A DNA stretch of 64,000 bases from Mangrovihabitans endophyticus (GTDB lineage Bacteria > Actinomycetota > Actinomycetes > Mycobacteriales > Micromonosporaceae): positions 62,001-126,000 of the forward strand of contig NZ_BMMX01000002.1 in NCBI RefSeq assembly GCF_014646155.1, in the 5' to 3' direction. The notes under the pieces were generated by a model. The model saw nothing but the letters and a program-made list of their open reading frames with translations, had not been told where the DNA came from and searched no databases. Numbering within the stretch: the first letter of the stretch is position 1; every line of letters starts with the position of its first letter. The translations under genes were made by a program, and so were the position numbers. Below, one piece after another: positions 1-8,230 of this stretch.

Positions 1-306
1 GCCGAGCGGGCGCTGGACGTGGCCTGGGACGGCGCGGAGGCGGTGTGGCTGTCGTTTGATGTGGACTGCCTGGACGCCGCGTTCGTGCCGGGCACCGGCT
101 GGCCCGAGCCGGGCGGGTTCCTGCCCCGCGAGGTGCTGAAGTTCATCCAGATCATCGCCGATGCCGCACCGCTGGCCGGGATCGAGGTGGTCGAGTGTTC
201 GCCGCCCTACGACAACGCGGACATCACGTCACTGATCTCCACCCGGGTCATCTGCGACACGCTGGGCTGCCTGGTCCGCTCCGGGCACCTCCCCCGCCGC
301 TGCTGA
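1..306 (+). CDS. Arginase/agmatinase-family ureohydrolase, C-terminal part
   Basis: This is the last 101 residues of a manganese-dependent ureohydrolase (arginase, agmatinase or formimidoylglutamase family), which hydrolyses guanidino compounds to urea or a related product. The frame is open at the window edge, so the start lies outside. The visible part has the family's second metal-binding block, FDVDCLD, followed by the loop PGTGWPEPGG and the late VVECSPPYD segment in which a Glu closes the active site. The substrate cannot be decided from this fragment. A strong hairpin (313-349) follows the stop, so the gene ends its transcript here and faces a gene on the other strand. Confidence 0.85.
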   Translation, partial: AERALDVAWDGAEAVWLSFDVDCLDAAFVPGTGWPEPGGFLPREVLKFIQIIADAAPLAGIEVVECSPPYDNADITSLISTRVICDTLGCLVRSGHLPRRC

Positions 307-312
307 TCCCGT

Positions 313-349
313 GACTCCGCCCCGGCCAGACGTCGGCCGGGGCGGAGTC
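313..349. terminator. Bidirectional intrinsic terminator
   Basis: A perfect 15-bp stem (GACTCCGCCCCGGCC and its complement) with a 7-nt loop lies between two convergent genes, 7 bp after the ureohydrolase stop and 17 bp from the peptidase stop. There is no T-tract, as is usual in high-GC actinomycetes. Confidence 0.85.
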
Positions 350-365
350 GCGTCGTACCGGGAGA

Positions 366-1958
366 TCACTGGCAGGTGGTGTCGGCGGCCGGGAGCGCGC
401 CGTCCATGAAGAAGTCGTGCATCGTGAAGACCGCGCACATGTTCGGTTGCGGTTGCGAGATGACGCCGTGTCCGCCCGCGTCGATGTCCACGAATGCCGC
501 ATCGGTGCCGAGTGCGCGGCGCATGCCCATGGCGCTGCGCAACGGAGTGGCGGGGTCGCGACGGTTCTGCAGGATCAGCACGTTGCGTCGGCCGGTGCTG
601 GTCACCGTGGTGGCGGGTGCCGCGGGGCGGACCGGCCAGGCGGCGCAGGGAGTGATGTTGGCCGGCGCGCCGGCGGTCAGCGGATGGGCTGAGCGGTCCG
701 CGGCGGTGTTCCGGGCGTACGTGCGAGCGTCGCGGGGCCATGCCTGGTCGCCGCAGCTAACGGCCCAGGGAATGGACAGCCAGTTGTCGTCCGGCACGCC
801 CGGAGCGAGATTGGCGGTGACGAACGTGGTGGCAGCCGTCTCGACGAGCGCGTGGTCGGCGTCCGTGGCGGTGCCGGCGTCGAGCCGGACGGCGGCGGCC
901 CACAGCCCGAGCAGATCCGCCAGGTTCGCGTTCAGGGAGTACTGGCGGGTGAGCAGCCGGATGAGGTTGCCGGTGACCGGGGCCGCGGTGCCGTCTCGGC
1001 GCACCGGATGGCGGTCCAGCCGGCTGGTCAGCGCGAGATAGTTGCGGCGCACCTGCGTGGGTGTGGTGCCGAGTCCGACGGTGCCGGCGTTGTCCACCGC
1101 GGCGTCCGCCAGGTCCGGCCACCGGTCCTGCATGCCGGCACTGAAGTCGCGGAACTCGTCGTAACCGATCCGGCCGGGGTCCATGGCGCTGTCCAGCACC
1201 ATTCTGTCGATCGTGCTCGGGAACAACGTCCGGTACACCGCGCCGAGGTACGTGCCCCAGGACTGGCCGTAGAACGAGACCGTGGGCTCGCCCAGGGCGA
1301 CGCGGATCCGGTCCAGGTCCCGGGCGATGTCGGCGGTGTTGAGGTACGGGAGCAGGTCACCGGAGTGCGCAGCGCATTGCCGGGCGACGCGGTGGGCGTA
1401 CCCGAGGTTGCGACCGATCGAGCCGTCCGCGGCGGGGAAGGCCAGCAGTTCGAGTTCTTCGTCGCGGATCAGCTCGTCGCGGGTGCGGCCACAGCTCATC
1501 GGGGTGCTGTGACCGGTGCCGCGCGGGTCGAAACCGATCAGGTCGTAGCTGTCGGCCAGATCGGGCAGCCGGCTGGCGACCAGTGGGATGTTGAGGTTCG
1601 CGCCCGGACCGCCACCGTTGAGGATGATCGCTCCTTGGCGCTGCTCCGGCTTGGCCGCCGGGATCCTGGAGATCATCACGTCGATGGCGCGCCGCTGCGG
1701 GTGCCGGTAGTCGAGCGGAACCCGCACCGTGGCGCAGCGCATCCGGGCGTCATCGGTCGCCGACGGGCATGCACCCCAGCGAAGCGATGCGAGACCGGCG
1801 GGCGCCTTCACCGCGCCAGCGGGCGTCGTACCGGCGTCGGCGGGCAGGAGCGCGGTCATCGCCACGCCCGTGACCAGCGACAGGGCGGCGACGACGGCGC
1901 TCAGGCCGCGTAGCCGCCGACGGCGCACACCGGGCGGCGCCACAGTGACATCCGACAT
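366..1958 (-). CDS. Secreted alpha/beta-hydrolase, tripeptidyl aminopeptidase (TAP) type
   Basis: This 530-residue protein resembles the Streptomyces SlpD/SlpE/TAP peptidases, which remove N-terminal tripeptides outside the cell. A basic N-terminus and a hydrophobic stretch (about residues 18-38) form a signal peptide or membrane anchor. The oxyanion region is NGGGPGAN (about 114-121) and the nucleophile motif is GQSWG (Ser233). The TAP C-terminal domain supplies the Asp in NRRDPATP and the His in GGHG. GGGGAGG ahead of the ATG supports the start. The gene lies downstream of the winged-helix regulator on the same strand and is probably its target: the 129-bp gap holds an AT-rich stretch (about 1980-2008) with a CATAGAG element that resembles half of the palindrome upstream of the regulator. 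The exact peptide specificity is inferred. Confidence 0.85.
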   Translation of the reverse strand: MSDVTVAPPGVRRRRLRGLSAVVAALSLVTGVAMTALLPADAGTTPAGAVKAPAGLASLRWGACPSATDDARMRCATVRVPLDYRHPQRRAIDVMISRIPAAKPEQRQGAIILNGGGPGANLNIPLVASRLPDLADSYDLIGFDPRGTGHSTPMSCGRTRDELIRDEELELLAFPAADGSIGRNLGYAHRVARQCAAHSGDLLPYLNTADIARDLDRIRVALGEPTVSFYGQSWGTYLGAVYRTLFPSTIDRMVLDSAMDPGRIGYDEFRDFSAGMQDRWPDLADAAVDNAGTVGLGTTPTQVRRNYLALTSRLDRHPVRRDGTAAPVTGNLIRLLTRQYSLNANLADLLGLWAAAVRLDAGTATDADHALVETAATTFVTANLAPGVPDDNWLSIPWAVSCGDQAWPRDARTYARNTAADRSAHPLTAGAPANITPCAAWPVRPAAPATTVTSTGRRNVLILQNRRDPATPLRSAMGMRRALGTDAAFVDIDAGGHGVISQPQPNMCAVFTMHDFFMDGALPAADTTCQ

Positions 1959-2087
1959 TGCATGTCCTCCCCAGGACTCAATACATAGAGATTTATCGAT
2001 TTATTGCGGCAGAGTGGTGGCAGGATTTCCCTGCCCGGAAACGTGCCGCGCGGCGGGCCGGCGGCCTGCGCCATGCGGCGGTTTACC

Positions 2088-2681
2088 TCACTGGTCGGTG
2101 CGGTACGGATAGGCCTGCAGGACGATCGCCACGGATTCCGCGTCCGGAACCGCCTGGTCACCGAGGTCGTAACTCTCCGCTACCTTCTTCAGCTCGGCGC
2201 GCATCGCGGCCAGCCGCTCCGGCGTGGTGCGGATGACGACGTCACCGTAGCCCGCCGCCTGCTGCCAAGCAGCACTCCATTCACGTCGGGCCACCTGGGC
2301 CCGGTACGACTCAATGATCTGCTCCCATACTTGGCGAATGGTGCGGTCCAGAGCGCTGACGACTTCCGCACCGTCGGGGCCGAGATCGTCCGGGTTGCTC
2401 GACCACACGGTGGTCGATTGCGTCGCCTTCCACCAACGCTCCCGGCCGCGGGATCCCTTGCCCAGTTCGGGCGCCTCCTCGATGAAGCCGTAGCGGTCGA
2501 GCAGACGCAGATGATGGCTCGTCTGCCCGGAGTCGGTCCCGAGGCGACGAGCCAGGACCGCTGAGGTCGCCGGCCCGTCGACGCGGAGCGACCCGAGGAT
2601 GCGCATCCGCAGGGGATGCGCCAACGCCCGCAACGCCTCAGCATCGGTCACCTGCGGAAGTTGGCGCTCAGTCACTGACAA
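2088..2681 (-). CDS. ArsR/HTH_20-type winged-helix transcriptional regulator
   Basis: This 197-residue protein has an N-terminal winged-helix domain (about residues 12-90; ALAHPLRMRILGSL, then a recognition helix in SGQTSHHLRLLDRYGFI) typical of ArsR/HTH_20 regulators. The C-terminal half is helical, without cysteine pairs, so metal sensing is unlikely. The first start is a TTG, with a GTG two codons later (2675), and neither has a Shine-Dalgarno sequence. A TAATAG element about 9 nt upstream makes a leaderless message plausible. A 14-bp palindrome at 2707-2720 lies in the promoter and suggests autoregulation. The neighbouring peptidase gene is the likely other target. The effector is unknown. 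Confidence 0.8.
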   Translation of the reverse strand: MSVTERQLPQVTDAEALRALAHPLRMRILGSLRVDGPATSAVLARRLGTDSGQTSHHLRLLDRYGFIEEAPELGKGSRGRERWWKATQSTTVWSSNPDDLGPDGAEVVSALDRTIRQVWEQIIESYRAQVARREWSAAWQQAAGYGDVVIRTTPERLAAMRAELKKVAESYDLGDQAVPDAESVAIVLQAYPYRTDQ

Positions 2682-2706
2682 AGACTATTACATGTGCAGC
2701 AAGCTA

Positions 2707-2720
2707 TCCTATGCATAGGA
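2707..2720. promoter_or_regulatory. Palindromic operator upstream of the winged-helix regulator
   Basis: TCCTATGCATAGGA is a perfect 14-bp palindrome just upstream of the likely -10 element (TAATAG on the minus strand) of the regulator gene. Its place fits an autoregulatory operator overlapping the -35 region. A similar half (CATAGAG) occurs in front of the downstream peptidase gene. Confidence 0.5.
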
Positions 2721-2784
2721 GTCTCTGCAATAGCCGGCGCCGGGCGATTTCGCGAGCCGCCGCGTTCCCCGGTGACCTCCGCGG

Positions 2785-3426
2785 TCACGACCGGACCTCC
2801 ATCAGGAGGTGCCACGAGGACACCGGGATGGACACCTGAGCCCACTGACGCAGCGGGGCGTCGGCGCGGCCGTTGGTATACGCCCAGACGAGCCCGGCGG
2901 GCCAGCCGCCGAGCGCGGCCTCGACTCGGGCGACCTTCTCGGCGCCACGACAGTCAGGCGTGGCCATGCGCCCGGTGAACCGGCCGTTGACCTGCTCCAT
3001 CCGGGTGCAGACGACGTCGTCGGCGCCGAGCAGGTCACCCAGAGGGCGCAGGTAGACGTCCAGCGACGCGGAGGCGAGGACCATGCGGTAGCCCTGCGTC
3101 CGGTGCCATTGCCAGCGACGCAGGCAGTCCGGGCGCACCCGGCGCAGCAGGTAGGTGGCGTGCCGCCGGGCGATCTGGTCGACCTCGGTAGCCGGACGGC
3201 CGCCGAGCGTCCGTTGCAGCAGCCGCGCCTTCGCCGCGGTCCGCCAGTCCGGTCCGGCCGCCGTCGTCGCCAGGACCCTCCCGAGGGTGGCCAGCAGCGG
3301 TCGCGTGCCGACGACCCGCCGCAGAAAGGGCAACAGGCTGTCGCCTCGGGTCAGGGTGCCGTCCACATCCCAGACGACGACGCTGCGCCGCGACTCGCAG
3401 CGCCGCCGCCCGTCACTCCCGCTCAT
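2785..3426 (-). CDS. HAD-superfamily (HAD-IB, SerB-like) phosphatase
   Basis: This 213-residue HAD hydrolase of the phosphoserine phosphatase-like IB type probably removes phosphate from a small cytosolic metabolite. Motif I is DVDGT near the N-terminus, motif II is the Ser in LASASLD, and a Lys in GAEKV fits motif III. Motif IV is AYTNGRAD, where the family usually has GDSxxD; the second Asp is kept. The ATG at 3426 is chosen over an upstream in-frame start because AGGAG precedes it. The promoter carries an 18-bp direct-repeat element (3473-3490) nearly identical to one in the regulator/kinase promoter about 800 bp away, so this gene is probably a target of that two-component system. The substrate is unknown. 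Confidence 0.8.
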   Translation of the reverse strand: MSGSDGRRRCESRRSVVVWDVDGTLTRGDSLLPFLRRVVGTRPLLATLGRVLATTAAGPDWRTAAKARLLQRTLGGRPATEVDQIARRHATYLLRRVRPDCLRRWQWHRTQGYRMVLASASLDVYLRPLGDLLGADDVVCTRMEQVNGRFTGRMATPDCRGAEKVARVEAALGGWPAGLVWAYTNGRADAPLRQWAQVSIPVSSWHLLMEVRS

Positions 3427-3472
3427 CGCGATCTCCTCTCCTGCCACAGAGCCGAAGGCTGCTCCGGGCGGG

Positions 3473-3490
3473 CTGAGAATCCGCTGAATC
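3473..3490. promoter_or_regulatory. Likely response-regulator binding site upstream of the HAD gene
   Basis: CTGAGAATCCGCTGAATC holds two CTGA units spaced 11 bp apart, the one-turn spacing typical of OmpR-family sites. It matches the element at 4279-4296 at 16 of 18 positions. Confidence 0.5.
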
Positions 3491-3534
3491 GCGGTCCGTG
3501 CTCGGCCGGACGCCACCAGGATTCGCGGTGGTGG

Positions 3535-4236
3535 CTAGGTGTTCGCCGAGCGCCCCCCGTCGGCGGCGAGCAGGTAGCCGGCACCGCGGACCGTCTCGAT
3601 CGCCGCCTGCCCGAACGGGTGATCGATCTTCTTCCGCAGATAGCCGACATACACCTCAACGATGTTCGGATCACCGTCGAAGTGCGCGTCCCACACGTTC
3701 TCGATGATCGCCGTCTTGGTGACCGCGTGGCCCTTGTTGCGCATGAGGAACTCAAGCATCGCGAACTCCCGGGGAGTCACCGCGATGGTCCGGTCGCCGC
3801 GGGCGACGCGGCGTTCGGCAGGGTCCAGCGTCAGGTCACCGGCCTCCAGCACCGCCGGGCGCTCCGGCGCTCCCCGGCGCACCAGCGCACGCAACCGCGC
3901 GATCAGCACCACGAACGAGAACGGCTTGACGATGTAGTCGTCCGCGCCCAGGTCGAGCGCGTCCGCCTGGTCGTATTCGCCATCCTTGGCGGTGAGCATC
4001 AGCACCGGCGTCCAGACCTTGCGGCTGCGCAGGTTGCGGCACACCTCGTACCCGTTGAGCCGGGGCAGCATGATGTCCAGGACGATCACGTCGTACGCGC
4101 CGTACGGGGTTTCGGTCCCCATCCACTGTCCCTCGACGCCGTCGTACGCCAGATCGACGGTGAAGCCCTCCCGGGTCAGCCCGTCTCGGATCGTCGCGGC
4201 CAGCTCGGCCTCGTCCTCGACGACGAGAATCCTCAT
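3535..4236 (-). CDS. OmpR/PhoB-family response regulator
   Basis: This 233-residue regulator has a receiver domain (VVEDE at the start, phospho-acceptor Asp54 in VLDIMLP, conserved Lys in VKPFS near 105) and a C-terminal winged helix with the family's ending ETVRGAGYLL. It should bind direct repeats in promoter DNA when phosphorylated. The start at 4236 has AGGAAGG eight bases upstream; a start eight codons earlier lacks a better site. The partner kinase gene is divergent, 105 bp away, rather than in the same operon. Both probably share the repeat-rich promoter at 4279-4320. The signal is unknown. Confidence 0.92.
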   Translation of the reverse strand: MRILVVEDEAELAATIRDGLTREGFTVDLAYDGVEGQWMGTETPYGAYDVIVLDIMLPRLNGYEVCRNLRSRKVWTPVLMLTAKDGEYDQADALDLGADDYIVKPFSFVVLIARLRALVRRGAPERPAVLEAGDLTLDPAERRVARGDRTIAVTPREFAMLEFLMRNKGHAVTKTAIIENVWDAHFDGDPNIVEVYVGYLRKKIDHPFGQAAIETVRGAGYLLAADGGRSANT

Positions 4237-4278
4237 CCGATTCGCCTTCCTCTCCCCCATAACCCTGCCCCGGCCGAC

Positions 4279-4320
4279 CTGAGAACGCGCTGAATCCCTG
4301 CTTTCAGCGCATGTTCAGCG
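4279..4320. promoter_or_regulatory. Divergent promoter with paired 11-bp-spaced repeats
   Basis: Two CTGA repeats spaced 11 bp (4279, 4290) are followed by two TTCAGCG repeats also spaced 11 bp (4303, 4314) in inverted orientation. This places two OmpR-type sites back to back between the regulator and kinase genes. It fits autoregulation of both genes by the regulator. Confidence 0.55.
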
Positions 4321-4341
4321 GACGGTGGTTAGCGTCGCCTC

Positions 4342-5703
4342 ATGCGATCGCTGCTGGAGCGGCTACTGCGCCGCCGGGGTGTGCGGGTGCGCTCCGCCCT
4401 CGCCGCCGGAGCCGTGGTGGCCGTGGCCTCGGTGCTGGCCGGGGCCGCGCTGCTGCTCACCGCGCGGATCATCCTGCGGGACAACGCCACCGTGGCGGCC
4501 ACCAACCGAGCCGACCAGATCGCCTCTGCGGTCCGCGCCGGCGCCGGCGACGCCCCCATCGGACCGGACCGCACGGTGGTCCAGATCCTGGACGCCTCCG
4601 GTCACGTCCTGGCCGCCTCCTCGACGCTGTCACCCACCGAGCCGATCAGCGGGCTGCGTCCCGCGCCGGGCGTCCACGAGCAGGAGACGAAAGAGCTACG
4701 GACCGGCTGGGATGTCGCCTATCGGATCGTCGCGGTGGGGGTGAACTCCCCCGACGGGCCGCGCGTGGTGCTCGCGGCGGCGTCGCTGGACATCGTCGAC
4801 GACGCCACCGGCGCGATGCTCGGCGCGATGCTGCTCGGCATGCCGGTGCTGGCGCTGGTCGTGGCGGCAGCGACGTTCCACTTCGTCGGACGCAGCCTGC
4901 AGCCGGTGGAGGCGATGCGGCGGCAGGCCGCGACCATCACCGCGCGGAACCTGCACACCCGGCTGCCCGTCCCGGTGGCCGAGGACGAGGTCGCCGCCCT
5001 CGCCACGACCATGAACACGATGCTGGACCGGATCGAGACCTCCGCCGCCGCCCAGCGGCGGTTCGTCGCCGACGCCAGCCACGAGCTGCGCAGTCCGCTG
5101 GCGACCATCCACGCGAACGCCGATCTGCTGGCCGCGACCGGGTTGCCCGGCGAACCGGCCCGGTCGGTCGAGCGGATCCGCGGCGAGAGCGGCCGGATGG
5201 CCCGGCTGGTCGAGGACCTGCTGCTGCTCGCCCGTGTCGACCACCCGGACGCGATGATCCGCGACGCGGACGTCGACCTGGACGATCTCGTCTACGCGGC
5301 GCGGGAACGGATCACGGTGGAACGGCCCGACCTGGCGGTACGCGGCACGGTGCGGCCGGTGCGGGTCACCGGCGATCCGGATCGGCTGCACCGGGTCCTG
5401 CGCAACCTGGTGGACAACGCGGTCAGGCACGCCCGGTCGAGCGTGACGATCTCGCTGTCCGGCGATGCGGGGCGGGCGGAGATCGTGGTCGGCGACGACG
5501 GGCCCGGCATCCCGGCGGCGGACCGGGAACGGATCTTCGACCGGTTCGTACGCCTGGACGACAGCCGTTCGCGCGACGGCGGCGGCACCGGGCTGGGTCT
5601 GGCGATCGCGCGTGACATCGTGGTCGCCCACGGCGGCACCCTGTCCGTCGGCGAGGACACATCCGGCACGGAAATGATCATCTGCCTTCCGGCAAAATAT
5701 TGA
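4342..5703 (+). CDS. Membrane sensor histidine kinase
   Basis: This 453-residue kinase senses an extracellular cue and phosphorylates the divergently encoded OmpR-type regulator. There is a transmembrane helix near residues 20-42, a short extracytoplasmic domain, a second helix (about 158-182), a HAMP linker, the H-box DASHELRSPL with His247, an N-box (LRNLVDNAVRHA) and G-boxes (GDDGPGIP, GTGLGLAI). It ends 22 bp before the secreted PepX/CocE-type peptidase gene on the same strand, so the two may be cotranscribed. That would suggest a link to cell-surface peptides. Confidence 0.92.
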   Translation: MRSLLERLLRRRGVRVRSALAAGAVVAVASVLAGAALLLTARIILRDNATVAATNRADQIASAVRAGAGDAPIGPDRTVVQILDASGHVLAASSTLSPTEPISGLRPAPGVHEQETKELRTGWDVAYRIVAVGVNSPDGPRVVLAAASLDIVDDATGAMLGAMLLGMPVLALVVAAATFHFVGRSLQPVEAMRRQAATITARNLHTRLPVPVAEDEVAALATTMNTMLDRIETSAAAQRRFVADASHELRSPLATIHANADLLAATGLPGEPARSVERIRGESGRMARLVEDLLLLARVDHPDAMIRDADVDLDDLVYAARERITVERPDLAVRGTVRPVRVTGDPDRLHRVLRNLVDNAVRHARSSVTISLSGDAGRAEIVVGDDGPGIPAADRERIFDRFVRLDDSRSRDGGGTGLGLAIARDIVVAHGGTLSVGEDTSGTEMIICLPAKY

Positions 5704-5725
5704 CCGTGGACGATATGGTGTCGGC

Positions 5726-7573
5726 GTGCCTCTTCGCCGTGCCGCCCTCGCCGTGGCGAGTTCCGCGATCCTGCTGCTGACCGCCTCCCCCGCCGCGGCC
5801 GCCGAGCCGCCGACGTCGACCCAGCCACCGGGACCCACCCAGCCGGTGTACGACTACGCCGCCGCCATCCGCGAACGGGTCTGGGTGCAGGCCCCGGTGG
5901 ACAGCGACGGCGACGGTCGGCGCGACCGGGTCGCGGTGCGGATCATCCGGCCCCGCGACCCCGGCCGCCGGGTGCCGGTGATCTTCCAGCCCAGCCCGTA
6001 CTACGCGGGGCTGAACAACGTGCCCAATCACGACGACATCGACCGCGGCGGCACCGCACGGCGGTCCGCGCCACCGGGCTCGGACCGGGCCGAGACCGTC
6101 ACCTTCTCCGGCTATCTGGACAACTACTTCGTCCCGCGCGGCTACGCGGTGGTGTTCGCCGACAGCCTCGGCACCGGCGGCTCGCAGGGCTGCCCCACCT
6201 CAGGCGGCCGCAACGAGACGCTCGGCATGACGGCGGTGATCGACTGGCTGAACGGCCGGGCCAAGGGCTGGGACGCCGACGGGGAGCCGACCACCGCCGA
6301 CTGGAGCACCGGAAAGACCGGCATGATCGGTGTCTCCTACAACGGGACGCTGCCCAACGCGGTCGCCGCCACCGGCGTGGAAGGCCTGGAGACGATCGTG
6401 CCGATCGCGGCCATCTCCAGTTGGTACGACTACTACCGGGCCAACGGCGGCGTCGTCGCGCCCGGCGGATACCAGGGCGAGGACACCGACATCCTCGCCA
6501 AGGCCGTGCTCACCCGGGCCGACCCGCACGTGTGCGACGCCGTGATCGCGGGGCTGGAGGCCGCGCAGGATCGGGAAACCGGCGACTACAGCCGGTACTG
6601 GGCGGAGCGCGACTACACCCGCGACGTGGACAAGGTGAAGGCCAGCGTGCTGCTGGTGCACGGCCTGCACGACGAGAACGTCCGCACCGGCCAGGCCGGC
6701 CAGTGGTGGGATCTGCTCGCGGCACGCGACGTGCCCCGCAAGATCTGGCTGCACCAGGCCGGACACGCCGACCCGTTCTCGATCCGGCGCTTCGCCTGGC
6801 TGGACACCCTGCACGCCTGGTTCGACCACTGGCTGTACGGCGTCGACAACGACATCATGCGGCAGCCGATGGCCGACATCGAGGTGGCGCCGGACACGTG
6901 GCGCACCGCACCCACCTGGCCGATCCCCGGCGCCCGGACCACCACCTGGTACCCGGCCCAGGACGGTGAGCTGTCCGCGGTCCCGGAGCGCTCCCGGCGT
7001 GTCTCCTTCGTGGACGATCCGCAGCGCACCGACGTGCAACTGATCTCCGCGCCGGGCGAGCAGGATCCGAACCGGCTGGCGTTCCGGACCGCGCCGCTGA
7101 CCGCGGACACCCGGATCTCCGGCACCCCGGAGATCACCGTACGGGCCGACATGGACGGCGATTCGCCGTACCTGACCGCGCTGCTGGTCGACTACGGCGC
7201 TGCCACCCGGTACGCGGGCCGCGAGCAACTTCCCGGACAGGACTGCATCGGCCCCGGCATCCCCGAGGATCCGGGCTGCTTCAACCGCAGCGGCTACGTC
7301 ACCGCGACCTCCGACCAGGAGATCGTCAGTCGCGGATACGTCGACGTGCGCAACCGGCACGGACGCAACCGCACCGAACCGATCACGCCGGGCGAGACCT
7401 ACACGGTGAAGTGGGATCTGCAGACCACCGACTTCACCTTCGCTCGCGGCCACCGGATCGGCCTGGTCATCATCTCCACCGAACGCGACCGCACCCTGCG
7501 CTACCCGGCGGGCACGGAGGTGGGCATCCGGCTCGGCGTCTCCCGCATCGACCTTCCGCTGGCCCGGTCGTGA
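5726..7573 (+). CDS. Secreted CocE/NonD-family (Xaa-Pro dipeptidyl-peptidase type) hydrolase
   Basis: This 615-residue protein has a clear signal peptide (Arg-rich start, hydrophobic core, AxA cleavage region near residue 26). The alpha/beta-hydrolase domain has the nucleophile in GVSYNGT, an Asp in GLHDENV and a His in QAGHAD. A C-terminal jelly-roll domain follows (from about residue 430), as in X-Pro dipeptidyl-peptidases and cocaine esterases. The product is expected outside the cell and may cleave Xaa-Pro peptides or esters. The GTG start has only a weak ribosome site, and the gene follows the histidine kinase by 22 bp, so coupled translation is possible. Confidence 0.88.
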   Translation: MPLRRAALAVASSAILLLTASPAAAAEPPTSTQPPGPTQPVYDYAAAIRERVWVQAPVDSDGDGRRDRVAVRIIRPRDPGRRVPVIFQPSPYYAGLNNVPNHDDIDRGGTARRSAPPGSDRAETVTFSGYLDNYFVPRGYAVVFADSLGTGGSQGCPTSGGRNETLGMTAVIDWLNGRAKGWDADGEPTTADWSTGKTGMIGVSYNGTLPNAVAATGVEGLETIVPIAAISSWYDYYRANGGVVAPGGYQGEDTDILAKAVLTRADPHVCDAVIAGLEAAQDRETGDYSRYWAERDYTRDVDKVKASVLLVHGLHDENVRTGQAGQWWDLLAARDVPRKIWLHQAGHADPFSIRRFAWLDTLHAWFDHWLYGVDNDIMRQPMADIEVAPDTWRTAPTWPIPGARTTTWYPAQDGELSAVPERSRRVSFVDDPQRTDVQLISAPGEQDPNRLAFRTAPLTADTRISGTPEITVRADMDGDSPYLTALLVDYGAATRYAGREQLPGQDCIGPGIPEDPGCFNRSGYVTATSDQEIVSRGYVDVRNRHGRNRTEPITPGETYTVKWDLQTTDFTFARGHRIGLVIISTERDRTLRYPAGTEVGIRLGVSRIDLPLARS

Positions 7574-8230
7574 GACGTCCGGCGCCAGCCGCCCGATATC
7601 ACCGGGGCGCCGCTGCGGACGGCGGGCTAAGGCTTTGCGACGATTTGTCATGGGGCGGAAGCCGACGATGATCCTAAAGTTGAGGTCCGATGCATCGGCC
7701 GACCGGAGAATGCGGACTTTTCAATCCGCGGAATCAGGATCGTTCACGGTTCTCGGAACCTCAGCCGGAAGAGGATCCCCTATGATCGACAAATCGCCCC
7801 TGGTGACCACGGTGTCGAATTGAACCTTTTCAACGTGGCGAGGCTGGCAGATGCCGCCGCTGGTCGACGGCGCGCAGCCGACGGGCTCGATGCCAGGTTG
7901 AAAAGGGTTCATGCGATCGATGCGCATCCGCCGGGCGCGATGATCCCCCACTCCGGCACCGATTCGTCGCCGGCGGTTCTGATCGCCAAGCTGGCACGAG
8001 GCCCCGAGGTCAACGTCGGTGGACGTGCGCCGCTGCTGCGAATCCTGCGAACCCTTGGCCCGGTCGGGCAGTCCGTGTCTGTTCGTCGAGGATCCCAGAG
8101 GTCAAGTGATCTCGAAGAGGATCGGCTCGGCAGTTGCGGCCGAACTCCGCCGCCAGGGCGGAGCGAAGTCCATGAGGGACGCCTCCGGCACGAATGGTCA
8201 CCACAACGCGCGCTGATCTAGGAGTAGACG
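7574..8230. other. Intergenic region with a palindromic repeat
   Basis: No coding sequence is supported in these 657 bp. The region holds a 12-bp palindrome CCGATGCATCGG (7688-7699), a small hairpin GCGGA/TCCGC around 7723-7740, one full copy of the repeat described at 7821-7911, and the upstream region of the radical SAM gene. Short ORFs here look random. Confidence 0.6.
7821..7911 (+). repeat. MITE-like palindromic repeat, copy 1 (complete)
   Basis: This 91-bp element begins TGAACCTTTTCAAC and ends with its inverted counterpart GTTGAAAAGGGTTCA (one 1-bp indel), giving terminal inverted repeats of 14-15 bp. Nested inside are CTGGCA/TGCCAG arms, so the whole element can fold into a long imperfect hairpin. 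Near-identical or decayed copies lie at 37797-37884 (reversed), 21213-21270 (left half) and 34511-34574 (decayed). It has no coding capacity and no clear target-site duplication. Confidence 0.8.

Noticed and set aside
7821..7911. Insertion sequence
   Set aside because: The repeats have terminal inverted ends but no transposase and no visible target duplication, so they are recorded as MITE-like repeats only.
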